This document shows positions 1 through 7,925 of a DNA stretch of 32,111 nt, piece after piece. Position numbers and translations under genes: made by a program. The stretch comes from an uncultured Croceitalea sp. (GTDB taxonomy: Bacteria > Bacteroidota > Bacteroidia > Flavobacteriales > Flavobacteriaceae): assembly GCA_937926215.1 (NCBI GenBank), contig CALEYA010000086.1:1-32111 (forward strand), given 5' to 3'. The notes beneath the pieces were generated by a model. The model was not told where the DNA came from. It made no database searches and saw only the letters and a list, made by a program, of their open reading frames with translations. Position 1 is the stretch's first letter, and the number at the start of each line of letters is the position of its first letter.

Positions 1-173
1 GAAAGTGAAAAAACTTAAAGGTTTATTCTCTATATTGTCCCAATCCAAGACAAATAAGAAGTTTTACGGATTGCGTTAAATATTTCATAAATATGGAATG
101 CTAATATGTCAATAGAACTTTAATATTGTTATTTGGTGAAGTTTTAATGTTAAGTATATAATTTTAAATAAAA

Positions 174-401
174 ATGACCGACGAGTTACGTGATAGAGCT
201 ACGGAGTTTCAGAATAGAACTTTGAGCCATATGTCTACCAGTGATAGGGTAGCGGCTTCCAGGGAGGCCAAAAAACTTATTCTTGAGATTAATGAAATAT
301 ATAAGGAGACCAAAGATTCTGAGCTTATGGATATCATGAAGCTTTTGACAGAGAAGAAGAAAAAGATTGAAAAGCGCCTGAAGGGAACTCCTTTGGTATA
401 A
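174..401 (+). CDS. small charged helical protein, unknown function
   Basis: This encodes a 75-residue protein that is very rich in Lys, Glu and Asp. It has no signal peptide or membrane segment and is probably cytoplasmic. Residues from about 25 to 70 have the heptad-like spacing of a helical or coiled-coil segment and end in a lysine-rich stretch. The ATG follows an A-rich leader, as is usual in Flavobacteriia, and the frame ends just before a strong hairpin at 419-453, so the gene looks like a complete monocistronic unit. I do not recognise a named family. The opposite-strand frame over the same DNA is a low-complexity shadow. A real gene is supported by the terminator and by the balanced composition. 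Confidence 0.7.
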   Translation: MTDELRDRATEFQNRTLSHMSTSDRVAASREAKKLILEINEIYKETKDSELMDIMKLLTEKKKKIEKRLKGTPLV

Positions 402-418
402 CTTTTTTTACATAAATA

Positions 419-453
419 CAGAAAGCCCAACTACACAGTAGTTGGGCTTTCTG
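419..453 (+). terminator. hairpin terminator after the 75-aa gene
   Basis: A perfect 15-bp stem (419-433 with 439-453) has a 5-nt loop. It begins 17 bases after the stop codon. The following T run is short (TATTTAA), so termination may be helped by the long stem. Confidence 0.75.
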
Positions 454-657
454 TATTTAATACTACAAACCGGAAATATGGAGACTTCAAAGCAACTAAA
501 GTTAAAGTATTTTTCATGTAGCATATTTATAGCTTTAATATGCTGAATTTTCTTACCTTATAGTTTTAATATCATCCAAGATACCAATCCTATAATAGGG
601 TAAGGTAATAATGATCAATAACTAAGGACTAGGGGTTCCGTATATTGCAATAGTATA

Positions 658-1554
658 ATGAAGTTTATTCAATCCTTTTGGTCAAAACCTTTACTTAGCC
701 AAGAACATAAGGATAACCGTTTGTTTCGATTTAAAGGGGGATTTCCAAGTAATTTTCTTTTTCTATGTGCTTGGACGTACAGTTGCCTTACCATTAAGAA
801 GTACTATGGAAATTTGCATTTGGTGACAGATAGTTATGGGATAGAAATTTTTAAAAATATCCTTGATCTACCTTATACAAGTTTTTCCGAGGTCTTGGAC
901 AATTTAGAAGGGTATCATGAGGGTTTTTGGGCGTTAGGAAAGCTATATACGTATCAGTTGCAAGAAGAGCCCTTTTGTCATATCGATGGGGACGTCTTTG
1001 TTTTTGGGGACGTTTTTAGGGATTTGTTGGACAAGCCGGTTTTCTGTCAAAGTTATGACTATAATAGCGAGCAATACTCGGAAATCCACCCCTATGTGCA
1101 CGAAAATTTTGATAAGGTACCCAAAGCTTTTGAGGCAGACTTAACAACGAAAATTAAGTTTTTAAACGTTGGTGTTATCGGCGGGTCCGATATTGATTTG
1201 TTCCAGAAGTATACCCACGCGGCCTTTCAGTTAATCGATGCCAACCAAGAAAAAGTTGCGTCTATCAACGTAAGCCTATTGAATTTATATTATGAGCAGT
1301 TTTTGCTTAGCAATATTATTGCAAATGAAGGGATTAGCGTGGACAGCTTATATAAATTGCCGGACAATGAAGCTAAAAACAAATTTGTAGATTTTGTAGG
1401 AATACCAAACAGGTCAAAATACATTCATCTTATTAGCGGTTTTAAAAGATCTACAAAATATATGGAACAAGTAGTGATGCGATTAATGTTGGAATACCCA
1501 GAATATTATAAACGTCTTTTGAAGTATAATGAAACGGTTTCTTATGGGAATTAG
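658..1554 (+). CDS. putative GT-A-like glycosyltransferase (DUF6734-like)
   Basis: This encodes a 298-residue soluble protein with no signal peptide. Features seen that fit a nucleotide-sugar transferase of the GT-A fold are a DxD-type motif in CHIDGDVFVFGD (residues about 107-118), a later NVGVIGGSDIDLF segment (about residues 170-182) like the second half of such enzymes, and a conserved-looking YIHLISGFKR near the C-terminus. It resembles what I remember of the Bacteroidota family DUF6734, but I could not check this. The next gene overlaps its stop codon, so the two are co-transcribed. It lies tail to tail with a cysteine-rich leader peptide gene across a shared hairpin, and a role in modifying that peptide is possible but unproven. 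The donor and acceptor are unknown. Confidence 0.55.
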   Translation: MKFIQSFWSKPLLSQEHKDNRLFRFKGGFPSNFLFLCAWTYSCLTIKKYYGNLHLVTDSYGIEIFKNILDLPYTSFSEVLDNLEGYHEGFWALGKLYTYQLQEEPFCHIDGDVFVFGDVFRDLLDKPVFCQSYDYNSEQYSEIHPYVHENFDKVPKAFEADLTTKIKFLNVGVIGGSDIDLFQKYTHAAFQLIDANQEKVASINVSLLNLYYEQFLLSNIIANEGISVDSLYKLPDNEAKNKFVDFVGIPNRSKYIHLISGFKRSTKYMEQVVMRLMLEYPEYYKRLLKYNETVSYGN

Positions 1555-2170
1555 GACTTTTTTTATGTTGTGGTTGGATACTTTGCCTTTTGAACAGTAC
1601 TATGAAGTAGATTTGCCCAAATTTTTTAGTATTCCGGAAAGGGAGTACTTTTTGGAAGCTATGGCGGGACTTAAAGTAGCCTACCCAAAATTAGAGAAAT
1701 ATATTGAAGACTATGCCCAATTGGAGCAGTTCCGTTTTGATCTTATAGACGGTTTTAAAACCACTCCGGAACAGGCTCAAAATCAGTTTAAAAAAGCTCT
1801 TGAATTCTGTAAATCAACTCTAGAAGACAAAAGAAACTACAGTTTTAAGGTGAATGAAGAGATTCCCAAATTCATTACCCACAGCAAATTTCAATGGTAT
1901 GGTAACAGTACTGAAATTGGTGGGGATGAGGGAGGAAGTTATCTTTTTGCTCCCAGCATATTAAACCTTCCACCCCAAGAACTTGTACTTAATGGACTAA
2001 ACTCTTTATTACTGGATTTAAAAGATTACGGAGAAGTTTTTTCGTATAATCAGTTTTTGGATTTGGTAAGCAACAATTTAGGAATGGATCGGAAAGAAAT
2101 GGATCCCATGTTGTTGGAATTCATGACGGAACAGGTACTCTATTATAGAACACTAGTTCCTTATGCATAA
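1544..2170 (+). CDS. hypothetical protein, second gene of a two-gene unit
   Basis: I do not recognise this protein. Two starts are possible. The ATG at 1529 overlaps the upstream gene by 26 bases and gives 213 aa. The ATG at 1544 overlaps by 11 bases and gives 208 aa, and I prefer it because its overlap is the more ordinary one. The product begins with a hydrophobic stretch (GIRTFFMLWLDTLPF) and is otherwise soluble and acidic, largely helical in its first half (residues 40-100), with a Gly-rich turn (EIGGDEGGSYLFAP) near residues 125-145. Translational coupling to the upstream glycosyltransferase-like gene suggests the two products act together. It ends one base before a bidirectional terminator. 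Confidence 0.6.
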   Translation: MGIRTFFMLWLDTLPFEQYYEVDLPKFFSIPEREYFLEAMAGLKVAYPKLEKYIEDYAQLEQFRFDLIDGFKTTPEQAQNQFKKALEFCKSTLEDKRNYSFKVNEEIPKFITHSKFQWYGNSTEIGGDEGGSYLFAPSILNLPPQELVLNGLNSLLLDLKDYGEVFSYNQFLDLVSNNLGMDRKEMDPMLLEFMTEQVLYYRTLVPYA

Positions 2171-2171
2171 A

Positions 2172-2203
2172 AAAGTCCAAGATAGCTAGCCATCTTGGAC
2201 TTT
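2172..2203. terminator. bidirectional terminator between converging genes
   Basis: A perfect 12-bp stem (2172-2183 with 2192-2203) has an 8-nt loop. On the minus strand it is followed by a six-T run, so it is a strong terminator for the peptide gene. On the plus strand the T run is only three bases, and it follows the stop codon of the 208-aa gene directly. Confidence 0.85.
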
Positions 2204-2238
2204 AATACTCTTAGTAGCTAAAAGTAAAATAACAGCTT

Positions 2239-2385
2239 TTAGTCACCACAACAGCACATGGCCATAGGATTCACGTGCATACAATAGTATGCAGGACATG
2301 TCATGTTTCCACCACCATTAATTTGCTTTTGCTGGGTGATGCTCAACGCTTGCTTCTTTAAATTTTTCAGATTCAACGTACTCAT
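2239..2385 (-). CDS. double-glycine leader peptide with Cys-rich core (RiPP/bacteriocin-like precursor)
   Basis: This is a 48-residue frame found by reading the minus strand between the terminator and the HlyD stub. Its leader (MSTLNLKNLKKQALSITQ...QINGG) has the look of Bacteroidota GG-leader natural-product precursors: a basic amphipathic helix with Leu at regular spacing, then I-N-G-G. Cleavage after GG would free a core of about 23 residues with five cysteines, arranged as TC, YC and a terminal CCC before GD, plus three methionines. A purine stretch (AGAGGAG) lies 18 bases upstream of the ATG. The gene is followed by a strong minus-strand terminator. A HlyD remnant and a disulfide-forming VKOR fusion lie directly upstream on the same strand, which fits a secreted disulfide-bonded or otherwise modified peptide. 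It could be a bacteriocin or a signal; the activity is unknown. Confidence 0.8.
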   Translation of the reverse strand: MSTLNLKNLKKQALSITQQKQINGGGNMTCPAYYCMHVNPMAMCCCGD

Positions 2386-2578
2386 AATAAGAATTTTTAA
2401 TAACTCCTCTTTTTTTCATTGAGGCTTCGGAGTTGACCTTTCTAAATATACAAAAAGTAAGATTAAAAAAATTATTTTAAGAGAAAATTCCTTCACATTT
2501 AACAGAATTTATTCTTTCTTATTATAAGTTGATTTATAATTACTTATAAGAAAAAACGTAAAATAAAAATCAATTACG

Positions 2579-2602
2579 GCGATTTTCAATACTTAAAATC
2601 GC
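2579..2602 (-). terminator. AT-rich hairpin at the end of the HlyD stub
   Basis: An 8-bp stem (GCGATTTT with AAAATCGC) has an 8-nt loop and overlaps the last codons of the HlyD remnant frame. It could be a weak terminator or an mRNA-stability hairpin between that stub and the peptide gene. No long T run follows on the minus strand. Confidence 0.4.
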
Positions 2603-2847
2603 TGTTTTTGCGTATTAGTGATTCCCACTAAAAATACTACTAAGGTGATAAAAAAGGGGTCAAGCAGACGAAGGTATTCCGTTATAATTGCTACGTTTCC
2701 TTGCATTTTTTGTTTAAATTCAATTTCCCTGTTGTATGTCGTTATCAAACGATCCGTCAACGCAATATCCACAAAGAAGCTTCCATTACTATCGGGTACC
2801 AAAGAGACCCTTTTCACCTTTCCGACCAACATTCCACATTCAGATTG
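2593..2847 (-). pseudogene. C-terminal remnant of a HlyD-family membrane fusion protein
   Basis: The frame reads SECGMLVGKVKRVSLVPDSN followed by segments like ITTYNREIEFKQKMQG and IITEYLRLLDPFF. This is the characteristic C-terminal beta-barrel end of HlyD/bacteriocin-secretion adaptor proteins (G-x-V-x-x-I/V-S-L-V-P ... M-Q-G ... IIT-E-x-x-LL). Only about 85 residues remain of a family that is usually near 400. The membrane anchor, helical hairpin and lipoyl domains are absent. The homology starts immediately after the stop codon of the upstream VKOR fusion, in a different frame, as expected after a deletion that joined the two genes. An ATG at 2832 would allow translation of a 79-aa fragment, but I see no reason to expect function. 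Confidence 0.7.
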
Positions 2848-2849
2848 AT

Positions 2850-4454
2850 TTAGACCGCGGTCCCCTGTTCAGACTGTTCAACCAGTTCGTCAATAAAAAA
2901 AGCGAGTTCTTTTCGTTCATATTCGTCCGGATATTTTTGTCCATTGATAAATAGGGCAGGGGTAAAATCGATTCCATTTTCCAAACACCATTTTTGTTGT
3001 TGTTCCAATAGGGATTTAGGAAATCGTTCTTGGGCTTCGGACCATTTTTCCAGCCAAGATTTTAGATTGGTAGAAACATCAAATGCTTCGTGCAGGGCAT
3101 CATAACAGCAATTTCTATCGCTCTCAAAAAGTTCCGACAGCCGATGCGCAACTTTAAAACCTAAACTTTGCGGAAATTTGGCATCTACATTGAATCTAAT
3201 GGTAAGTGCTACGTTATCGTCATTGTTTTTATAGATGCTTTCCAAATCTGAATGCGCTTCCTTACAAAATTGACATAATGGATGGGTAATCAATAAAATC
3301 CGTACCGGGGCCAATGGGTTTCCAAAAACGATTTCATTGCCCTGAAGATTTGCAATTTCAGTAGGGACTTTCGTATTTTTTTGAATGAGGGCATCAAAAA
3401 TTTCGAAGTTCCTTTTGAACTTTGTAGCGGTCATTTTTAAGTTTTCAAACTCCTTTGATGTAAGGGCGGATTTTCGTAGCAGGTACCAACTAAAAGAACT
3501 TAAAAGGGCAATGAAGAGCACCGATATAAAACTATTGAAATCCAAAAAAGGGATAAATAGTTCCGTATTTGAGGTGAAGAGTACAAGAAACTGAAGCCAA
3601 AGGGTAGCTACAACGAGCAGGCAAAGTGGACACCATTCTTTTAGGACCACTTTTTGATAGTAGATGGAATAGAACGTAATGGGCAAGGAAAGTACGGATA
3701 GTAGGGACAAATAGGGGAGTACATGGATAAAGGACCAGCTGCCAGCAATCCCAAGCAGCACCAATCCCATAAAATAAGTTCCTCCCAAATCACTCAGCTT
3801 AAAACGGTTGAACAGCAGAGCTCCTTTGGAATCCAAAACGGTGGAACAACCGTTTGACGTAGTATTTCCACAGATGTTATTTAAAATGCTTGGGGCATCA
3901 CCAATTTCTTGTTTTAGAATAAGATAGCTCGCCGAAAGACCAAATAAGCAAAGCAGAAAGTAAATGGCTGTTTGTACACTAGGGGTACCCAAAAAGAATA
4001 AAACACATATAAAAACCAAGGTCAACACATGCCTGTAAGTATGTATCAGGCTATTCTTTTTTAAGATATGATCCCCCTTCTCATCTTCCGTTGCTATAAG
4101 GATGGCGACCCCACTCCAATTCTTAAGAAATTCCTGCGTAGACAAGGAAACGGAATCATCATCGGCACCGTCCAAGTGTATGCTATCCTTCGTTTTGGTA
4201 ACCATAAAAAGCTCATGGGCGTTTTTCATGGTACAAATAAATCGTTGCGGCAATTGCGTCAATATGGCTGCACTTACTTCCAATTGCGCTGCTACATTGG
4301 CTATTTTAAAATGGGATAAAACCCCGGTAAGTGCATGGACGCTTGGATATGAAGGATGGCTTAATAGTTGGAACCGTAGTTCTTGGTTATTCAAACGATA
4401 CCCTTCCAAATTTAGAAATCTTTTAAGCAAATGATATAATTTCTCATTTTCCAT
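2850..4454 (-). CDS. C39-like / VKOR / thioredoxin-like fusion protein
   Basis: This 534-residue membrane protein has three parts. Residues 1-120 resemble a C39 peptidase fold (HPSYPSVHALTGVLSHF, then a hydrophobic barrel end ...EEF/WSGVAILI type), but no catalytic Cys is present, so it probably binds leaders rather than cuts them. Residues 135-325 hold the transmembrane helices of a vitamin K epoxide reductase domain, with a loop pair C195/C203 and the active CPLC at 275-278. Residues 370-525 are a DsbA/thioredoxin-like domain with C394-x-x-C397 and a cis-Pro region (FTPALFING). Such proteins sit in Bacteroidota bacteriocin and RiPP export loci and form disulfides outside the membrane using quinone. 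Here the neighbours on the same strand are a HlyD stub and a Cys-rich GG peptide. The C-terminal end abuts the HlyD stub. Confidence 0.85.
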   Translation of the reverse strand: MENEKLYHLLKRFLNLEGYRLNNQELRFQLLSHPSYPSVHALTGVLSHFKIANVAAQLEVSAAILTQLPQRFICTMKNAHELFMVTKTKDSIHLDGADDDSVSLSTQEFLKNWSGVAILIATEDEKGDHILKKNSLIHTYRHVLTLVFICVLFFLGTPSVQTAIYFLLCLFGLSASYLILKQEIGDAPSILNNICGNTTSNGCSTVLDSKGALLFNRFKLSDLGGTYFMGLVLLGIAGSWSFIHVLPYLSLLSVLSLPITFYSIYYQKVVLKEWCPLCLLVVATLWLQFLVLFTSNTELFIPFLDFNSFISVLFIALLSSFSWYLLRKSALTSKEFENLKMTATKFKRNFEIFDALIQKNTKVPTEIANLQGNEIVFGNPLAPVRILLITHPLCQFCKEAHSDLESIYKNNDDNVALTIRFNVDAKFPQSLGFKVAHRLSELFESDRNCCYDALHEAFDVSTNLKSWLEKWSEAQERFPKSLLEQQQKWCLENGIDFTPALFINGQKYPDEYERKELAFFIDELVEQSEQGTAV

Positions 4455-4719
4455 AGGGTTATCTACTTATTATTGTAGTAAGAAATTTATTAAATTAAAG
4501 TGAGAATAACTGCTAAAAATTGGAATAACTTGTGGAACCGTTTATAGACTTTTTATATTGAAGAGGGAATTTCTTCTAAATCCTAGAAGAAGTATGATCG
4601 TAACAAGTCGTTACTGCGATTTGTTTTAGGTGATTAAGATTTGATTGGGGCACAAATGCGAAAAGTAGCTCTGGGTTTTCAATATCAATTTTCGGCTATA
4701 TAGCAACGGAATCCACTCA
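4455..4719. other. intergenic region with a small inverted repeat
   Basis: These 265 bases lie between the GH43 stop and the VKOR-fusion start, both minus-strand genes. They should carry the promoter of the VKOR-peptide unit. I see no tRNA, leader ORF or clear terminator. A 7-bp perfect inverted repeat (TTCTTCT/AGAAGAA, 4571-4591, 7-nt loop) could be an operator or a chance hairpin. Confidence 0.4.
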
Positions 4720-6318
4720 CTACTCATATCCAAACCAATCAAAGCTTACTTTTGATTTTGAAGGTGCACCCTGGCTAGTGGCATAGATACCTATCATAAG
4801 CCCGTTGAAACGTAAAGCGGTTTCATCCCCTAAACCGGAAAGGTCCTGTGGATTACCAATTTTTTGAAAGGCAATGCCATCACGACTAAAACTAAACTGT
4901 GCCTTGTTCTTTCCGTCGCCTTCAATGCGTAACTGAACTGTAGTACCGTTGTAAGGAATTTTAGCTACCATTTCTTTTTCTTTTCCAAACGTTTTAATCA
5001 ATTGGATTTCATGGGCACTTTTCACCAATTGATAGTGGGAATCACTGCTTCTATACAGGATTATCCCAGCTTTTTCATTCGATTTTTTGCTCGCGAATTC
5101 CATAGCGGTCGACGCCTTAAAATTATGGTCAAGTACTCTCTTGGCGATTAGGCTTATCAATTCCTTTTTGTCCACCTCGCCGGGCAAAATATCCAAAATG
5201 AGTTTTCCCCCACTTAGCCGATGCCATTTGGTCTTTGGCGATTTCAAGAAATTCCATTCCAAACCAAGCGTTTGGTCATTAAATGCATCCCGGTTTGCTT
5301 TCGTTTTGAACGGATGTAGTCTTAGGTCCGGCCTTTTCATTTTTTCTTGCAGGATACCTATTCCGGAATTGAATACAGGTCGCTTTCCTTCAAAACTGAC
5401 GGGTACTAGATAGGTTTCCCTACCTATTATGGAATAGCCGTTTATTTTTTTCTTAGCATGAAGAACGGCCCACCAATCTTTGTTGCCTGTTTGGACCAAA
5501 TCTGTATGGCCAACGGCCCAAATAGGATAGTCCTTACCCAGAAAACGGTGTGTGAATACGGGGTTTGCTTGTTCCGCTTCATAAGGACCGAAAATGGAAT
5601 CGCTGTAAAATACCGTAGTGGCGTGATGGAATGATGTGCCGCCTTCTGCTACCATAAGCAAGTAGGTTCCATTAATTTTATACAAGTGTGCGCCCTCCGT
5701 CCAGCGGGCATTTATAGCGTGGCCGTAGGTCAATTTTTTTCGTTCTCCCACCAAGGCCTTCTTTTTCAAGTCCAGTTCTTGAATCCAAATGAAAGACTGT
5801 CCTTCCCATTCTTTGTCATCGCCAACATTTTCATTACCGGTATAATAACAGCTACCATCGTCGTCCCAAAAGAGGGATGGGTCTATTCCGGGGGCATCCA
5901 ACCAAACCGGTTGGGACCATGGTCCTCTGGGATTTTTGGCGGTAATGTAAAAATTACCGCCGCATTCTATGCAGGTGTTTATAATATAGAACGTCCCATT
6001 GTGATAACGTATGGTAGGGGCGTACACCCCCCTGGAATTGTTGACCTCTTTTGGGATGGTCATAGTATTCTCTTGGCTAAGGCCATACCCTATCAGCTCC
6101 CAATTGGTCAGGTCTTTACTATGATATATGGGCAATCCGGGAAACCACTCGAATGAGGAAGTCACCAGATAAAAATCCTCGCCAACCGCACAAATACTCG
6201 GATCCGGATTAAAGCCCGGTAAAATAGGATTTTGAAAGGTATCCACTGTGTTTTGGCCATAGTGTACCCCGTTGAAGATTAGAAGCAATGAGGTGAAAAT
6301 TTTAAGCTTCAAATGCAT
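4720..6318 (-). CDS. secreted GH43 glycoside hydrolase (beta-xylosidase / alpha-arabinofuranosidase type)
   Basis: This encodes 532 residues with an N-terminal signal peptide (hydrophobic residues 6-18). The five-bladed propeller begins at NPILPGFNPDPSI. The three GH43 acidic residues are readable: D39 in NPDPS (base), D146 in PGIDPSLFWDDDG (pKa modulator) and E208 in ARWTEGAHLYK (acid). Residues about 335-532 form a beta-sandwich like the C-terminal concanavalin-type domain of beta-xylosidases. The likely reaction is exo removal of xylose or arabinofuranose from oligosaccharides in the periplasm or at the cell surface. It is the last gene of the minus-strand PUL, separated from the sulfatase by a terminator-like hairpin, so it may have some transcription of its own. 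Substrate choice between xyloside and arabinoside cannot be read from the sequence. Confidence 0.92.
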   Translation of the reverse strand: MHLKLKIFTSLLLIFNGVHYGQNTVDTFQNPILPGFNPDPSICAVGEDFYLVTSSFEWFPGLPIYHSKDLTNWELIGYGLSQENTMTIPKEVNNSRGVYAPTIRYHNGTFYIINTCIECGGNFYITAKNPRGPWSQPVWLDAPGIDPSLFWDDDGSCYYTGNENVGDDKEWEGQSFIWIQELDLKKKALVGERKKLTYGHAINARWTEGAHLYKINGTYLLMVAEGGTSFHHATTVFYSDSIFGPYEAEQANPVFTHRFLGKDYPIWAVGHTDLVQTGNKDWWAVLHAKKKINGYSIIGRETYLVPVSFEGKRPVFNSGIGILQEKMKRPDLRLHPFKTKANRDAFNDQTLGLEWNFLKSPKTKWHRLSGGKLILDILPGEVDKKELISLIAKRVLDHNFKASTAMEFASKKSNEKAGIILYRSSDSHYQLVKSAHEIQLIKTFGKEKEMVAKIPYNGTTVQLRIEGDGKNKAQFSFSRDGIAFQKIGNPQDLSGLGDETALRFNGLMIGIYATSQGAPSKSKVSFDWFGYE

Positions 6319-6342
6319 GACAGGTTTTTAATAACGATTAAA

Positions 6343-6373
6343 AAGGTGGACTTGGAAATGCCAAGCCCACCTT
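6343..6373 (-). terminator. terminator between sulfatase and GH43 genes
   Basis: The stem AAGGTGG-x-CTTGG pairs with CCAAG-x-CCCACCTT around an AAATG loop. On the minus strand it is followed by a T run. It sits between the sulfatase stop and the GH43 start and probably reduces read-through into GH43. Confidence 0.75.
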
Positions 6374-6404
6374 ACATAAAAAAACTAAACTAAATCATCT
6401 GATG

Positions 6405-7859
6405 TTAACGTACTACATCAACATTCTTTTCTGGTTGTTTGGCATCCAACCTTGTATTCATGGCATTAAGTGCCGATTTGAGTGCCGCCAGTTCCTCAGG
6501 ATGTGTTGCCGCCAAATTTTCTTTTTCGCCTATATCTTCCTTTAGGTTGTAAAGCTCATAAACGTCATCTTCATAAAAATGGATCAACTTCCAGTCCCCT
6601 TCCCTAATCGCCTGGCCTGGCGTCCATCCGCTGGTATGGTAATGTGGATAATCCCAGAACAGGACGTCGTGTACTTCATCTCTTTCATTCATTATCAACG
6701 GATACAGACTTTCACCATCAACATGGAGGTCCGGACGTTTTTTAAGACCTAAGGCTTCTAGAATGGTAGGGAACAGATCCATACTCATTACTTTGGCGTT
6801 GGAACTGGTAGGATAGTCAAGCCCGGGGCTTTTTATGATCAAGGGAACCCGTATCCCACCTTCATAGGCCCATCCTTTTCCTGCCCTAAGGGGTCTTACA
6901 CTAGTTGGGGGAATCCAATCGGATTCCGTAGTAGAAAGCCCTCCGTTGTCCGAGGTGAATACGATCAATGTGTCGTCCGTAAGTCCTAAGGCATCCAGTT
7001 TGTCCAAAAGCCGACCAACATTCTCATCGAGCGCATAGACCATAGATGCGTATTCTTCATTGTATTGGTTGATTACGGTATGTCCTGCACCTTCGGGTGC
7101 GGTAATAGCCGTGGTATCTGTTAAGTTTTTTTTCTTTTCGGCAAACTTTGCCAAATGCTTTTTACTGGCCTCTATTGGTGTATGCACGGTATAATAGGCC
7201 AAATATAAAAAGAAGGGGTTGTTTCTATTTTCTTCCAGGAATTGGAGGGACTCATCCGTGAGCCTATCGGTAAGATACTCCCCATTGGGTCCGTCCGATA
7301 ATTTGGGATTGTTATATGGGGCATAGTAACCCCCTGGTGGTTGTCCCATATGATGACCGCCCATGTTGATATCAAATCCTTGATCTTCAGGAAAAAAACC
7401 AGTATCCCCTAAATGCCATTTGCCTGCAAAAAAGGTGTTATAGTCCGCTTCTTTCAAAACCTCCGCAATGGTGGTCTCTTCCAGTGGTAGCTGGTTATAG
7501 TCCTCCACACTTTTTAAGGGCCTGTCCTTAATTACATGTCCCGGAATCCAATCGGTAATACCAACCCGTGTAGGGTACTTACCGGTTAAAATTGCCGCGC
7601 GGGTAGGGGAACATACCGGATTTGGCGTGTAAGCACTGGTAAAAACGGTGCTTTTCGATGCAAGGCGATCTATATTTGGGGTTTCATAAAATTCACTTCC
7701 ATAACAACCTAAATCTTTCCAACCCAAGTCATCAACAAGGATGAAAACGACATTTTTTTTATCGGGTCCGTTAGCATTTTCTGGACGTTCTTTTTGTTTT
7801 GGTTTACAGCAAACCAAGCTTATGCCCACAAAAAGAAGTAGCATGTTTTTATAATACAT
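6405..7859 (-). CDS. type I sulfatase, Cys-type, lipoprotein
   Basis: This 484-residue S1-family sulfatase has the activation motif CSPTR (C83-R87), whose cysteine is converted to formylglycine, and the metal-binding DD at 43-44 in FILVDDLGWKDLGCYGS. Later segments HLGDTGFFPED, FLYLAYYTVHTPIE, FTSDNGGLSTTE and GKGWAYEGGIRVPLI match the usual sulfatase order and include the second metal-site DN. The N-terminus is hydrophobic and ends in two cysteines (C17, C18), suggesting a lipoprotein anchored in the outer envelope. It removes sulfate esters from a glycan taken up by the neighbouring SusCD. It needs a formylglycine-generating enzyme, and the copy in this locus is interrupted. The preferred sugar and position of sulfate cannot be deduced. 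Confidence 0.94.
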   Translation of the reverse strand: MYYKNMLLLFVGISLVCCKPKQKERPENANGPDKKNVVFILVDDLGWKDLGCYGSEFYETPNIDRLASKSTVFTSAYTPNPVCSPTRAAILTGKYPTRVGITDWIPGHVIKDRPLKSVEDYNQLPLEETTIAEVLKEADYNTFFAGKWHLGDTGFFPEDQGFDINMGGHHMGQPPGGYYAPYNNPKLSDGPNGEYLTDRLTDESLQFLEENRNNPFFLYLAYYTVHTPIEASKKHLAKFAEKKKNLTDTTAITAPEGAGHTVINQYNEEYASMVYALDENVGRLLDKLDALGLTDDTLIVFTSDNGGLSTTESDWIPPTSVRPLRAGKGWAYEGGIRVPLIIKSPGLDYPTSSNAKVMSMDLFPTILEALGLKKRPDLHVDGESLYPLIMNERDEVHDVLFWDYPHYHTSGWTPGQAIREGDWKLIHFYEDDVYELYNLKEDIGEKENLAATHPEELAALKSALNAMNTRLDAKQPEKNVDVVR

Positions 7860-7885
7860 AGTTGGGTTTAAAAAATCCTAGAATA

Positions 7886-7911
7886 AAAGGGCATCGCATA
7901 GGATGCCCCTT
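7886..7911 (-). terminator. terminator after susD
   Basis: The stem GGGCATC/GATGCCC has a 6-nt loop. On the minus strand it is followed by TTTTATT. It ends the susC-susD message before the sulfatase start at 7859. Confidence 0.7.
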
Positions 7912-7925
7912 ATTAAGAAAATGGA

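Noticed and set aside
479-547. A 22-aa plus-strand frame (METSKQLKLKY... ending LIC) between the first terminator and the glycosyltransferase-like gene
   Set aside because: It has no leader motif, no paralogue in the window and no good start context; a frame this short is expected by chance.
2618-2954. Plus-strand frames of 72-76 aa over the HlyD stub
   Set aside because: They are antisense shadows of a region whose minus-strand translation matches HlyD C-termini.
2850-4454. Active C39 peptidase that could cleave the GG leader
   Set aside because: The N-terminal domain has the fold-like segments but no catalytic cysteine in the expected region, so cleavage by this protein is unlikely.
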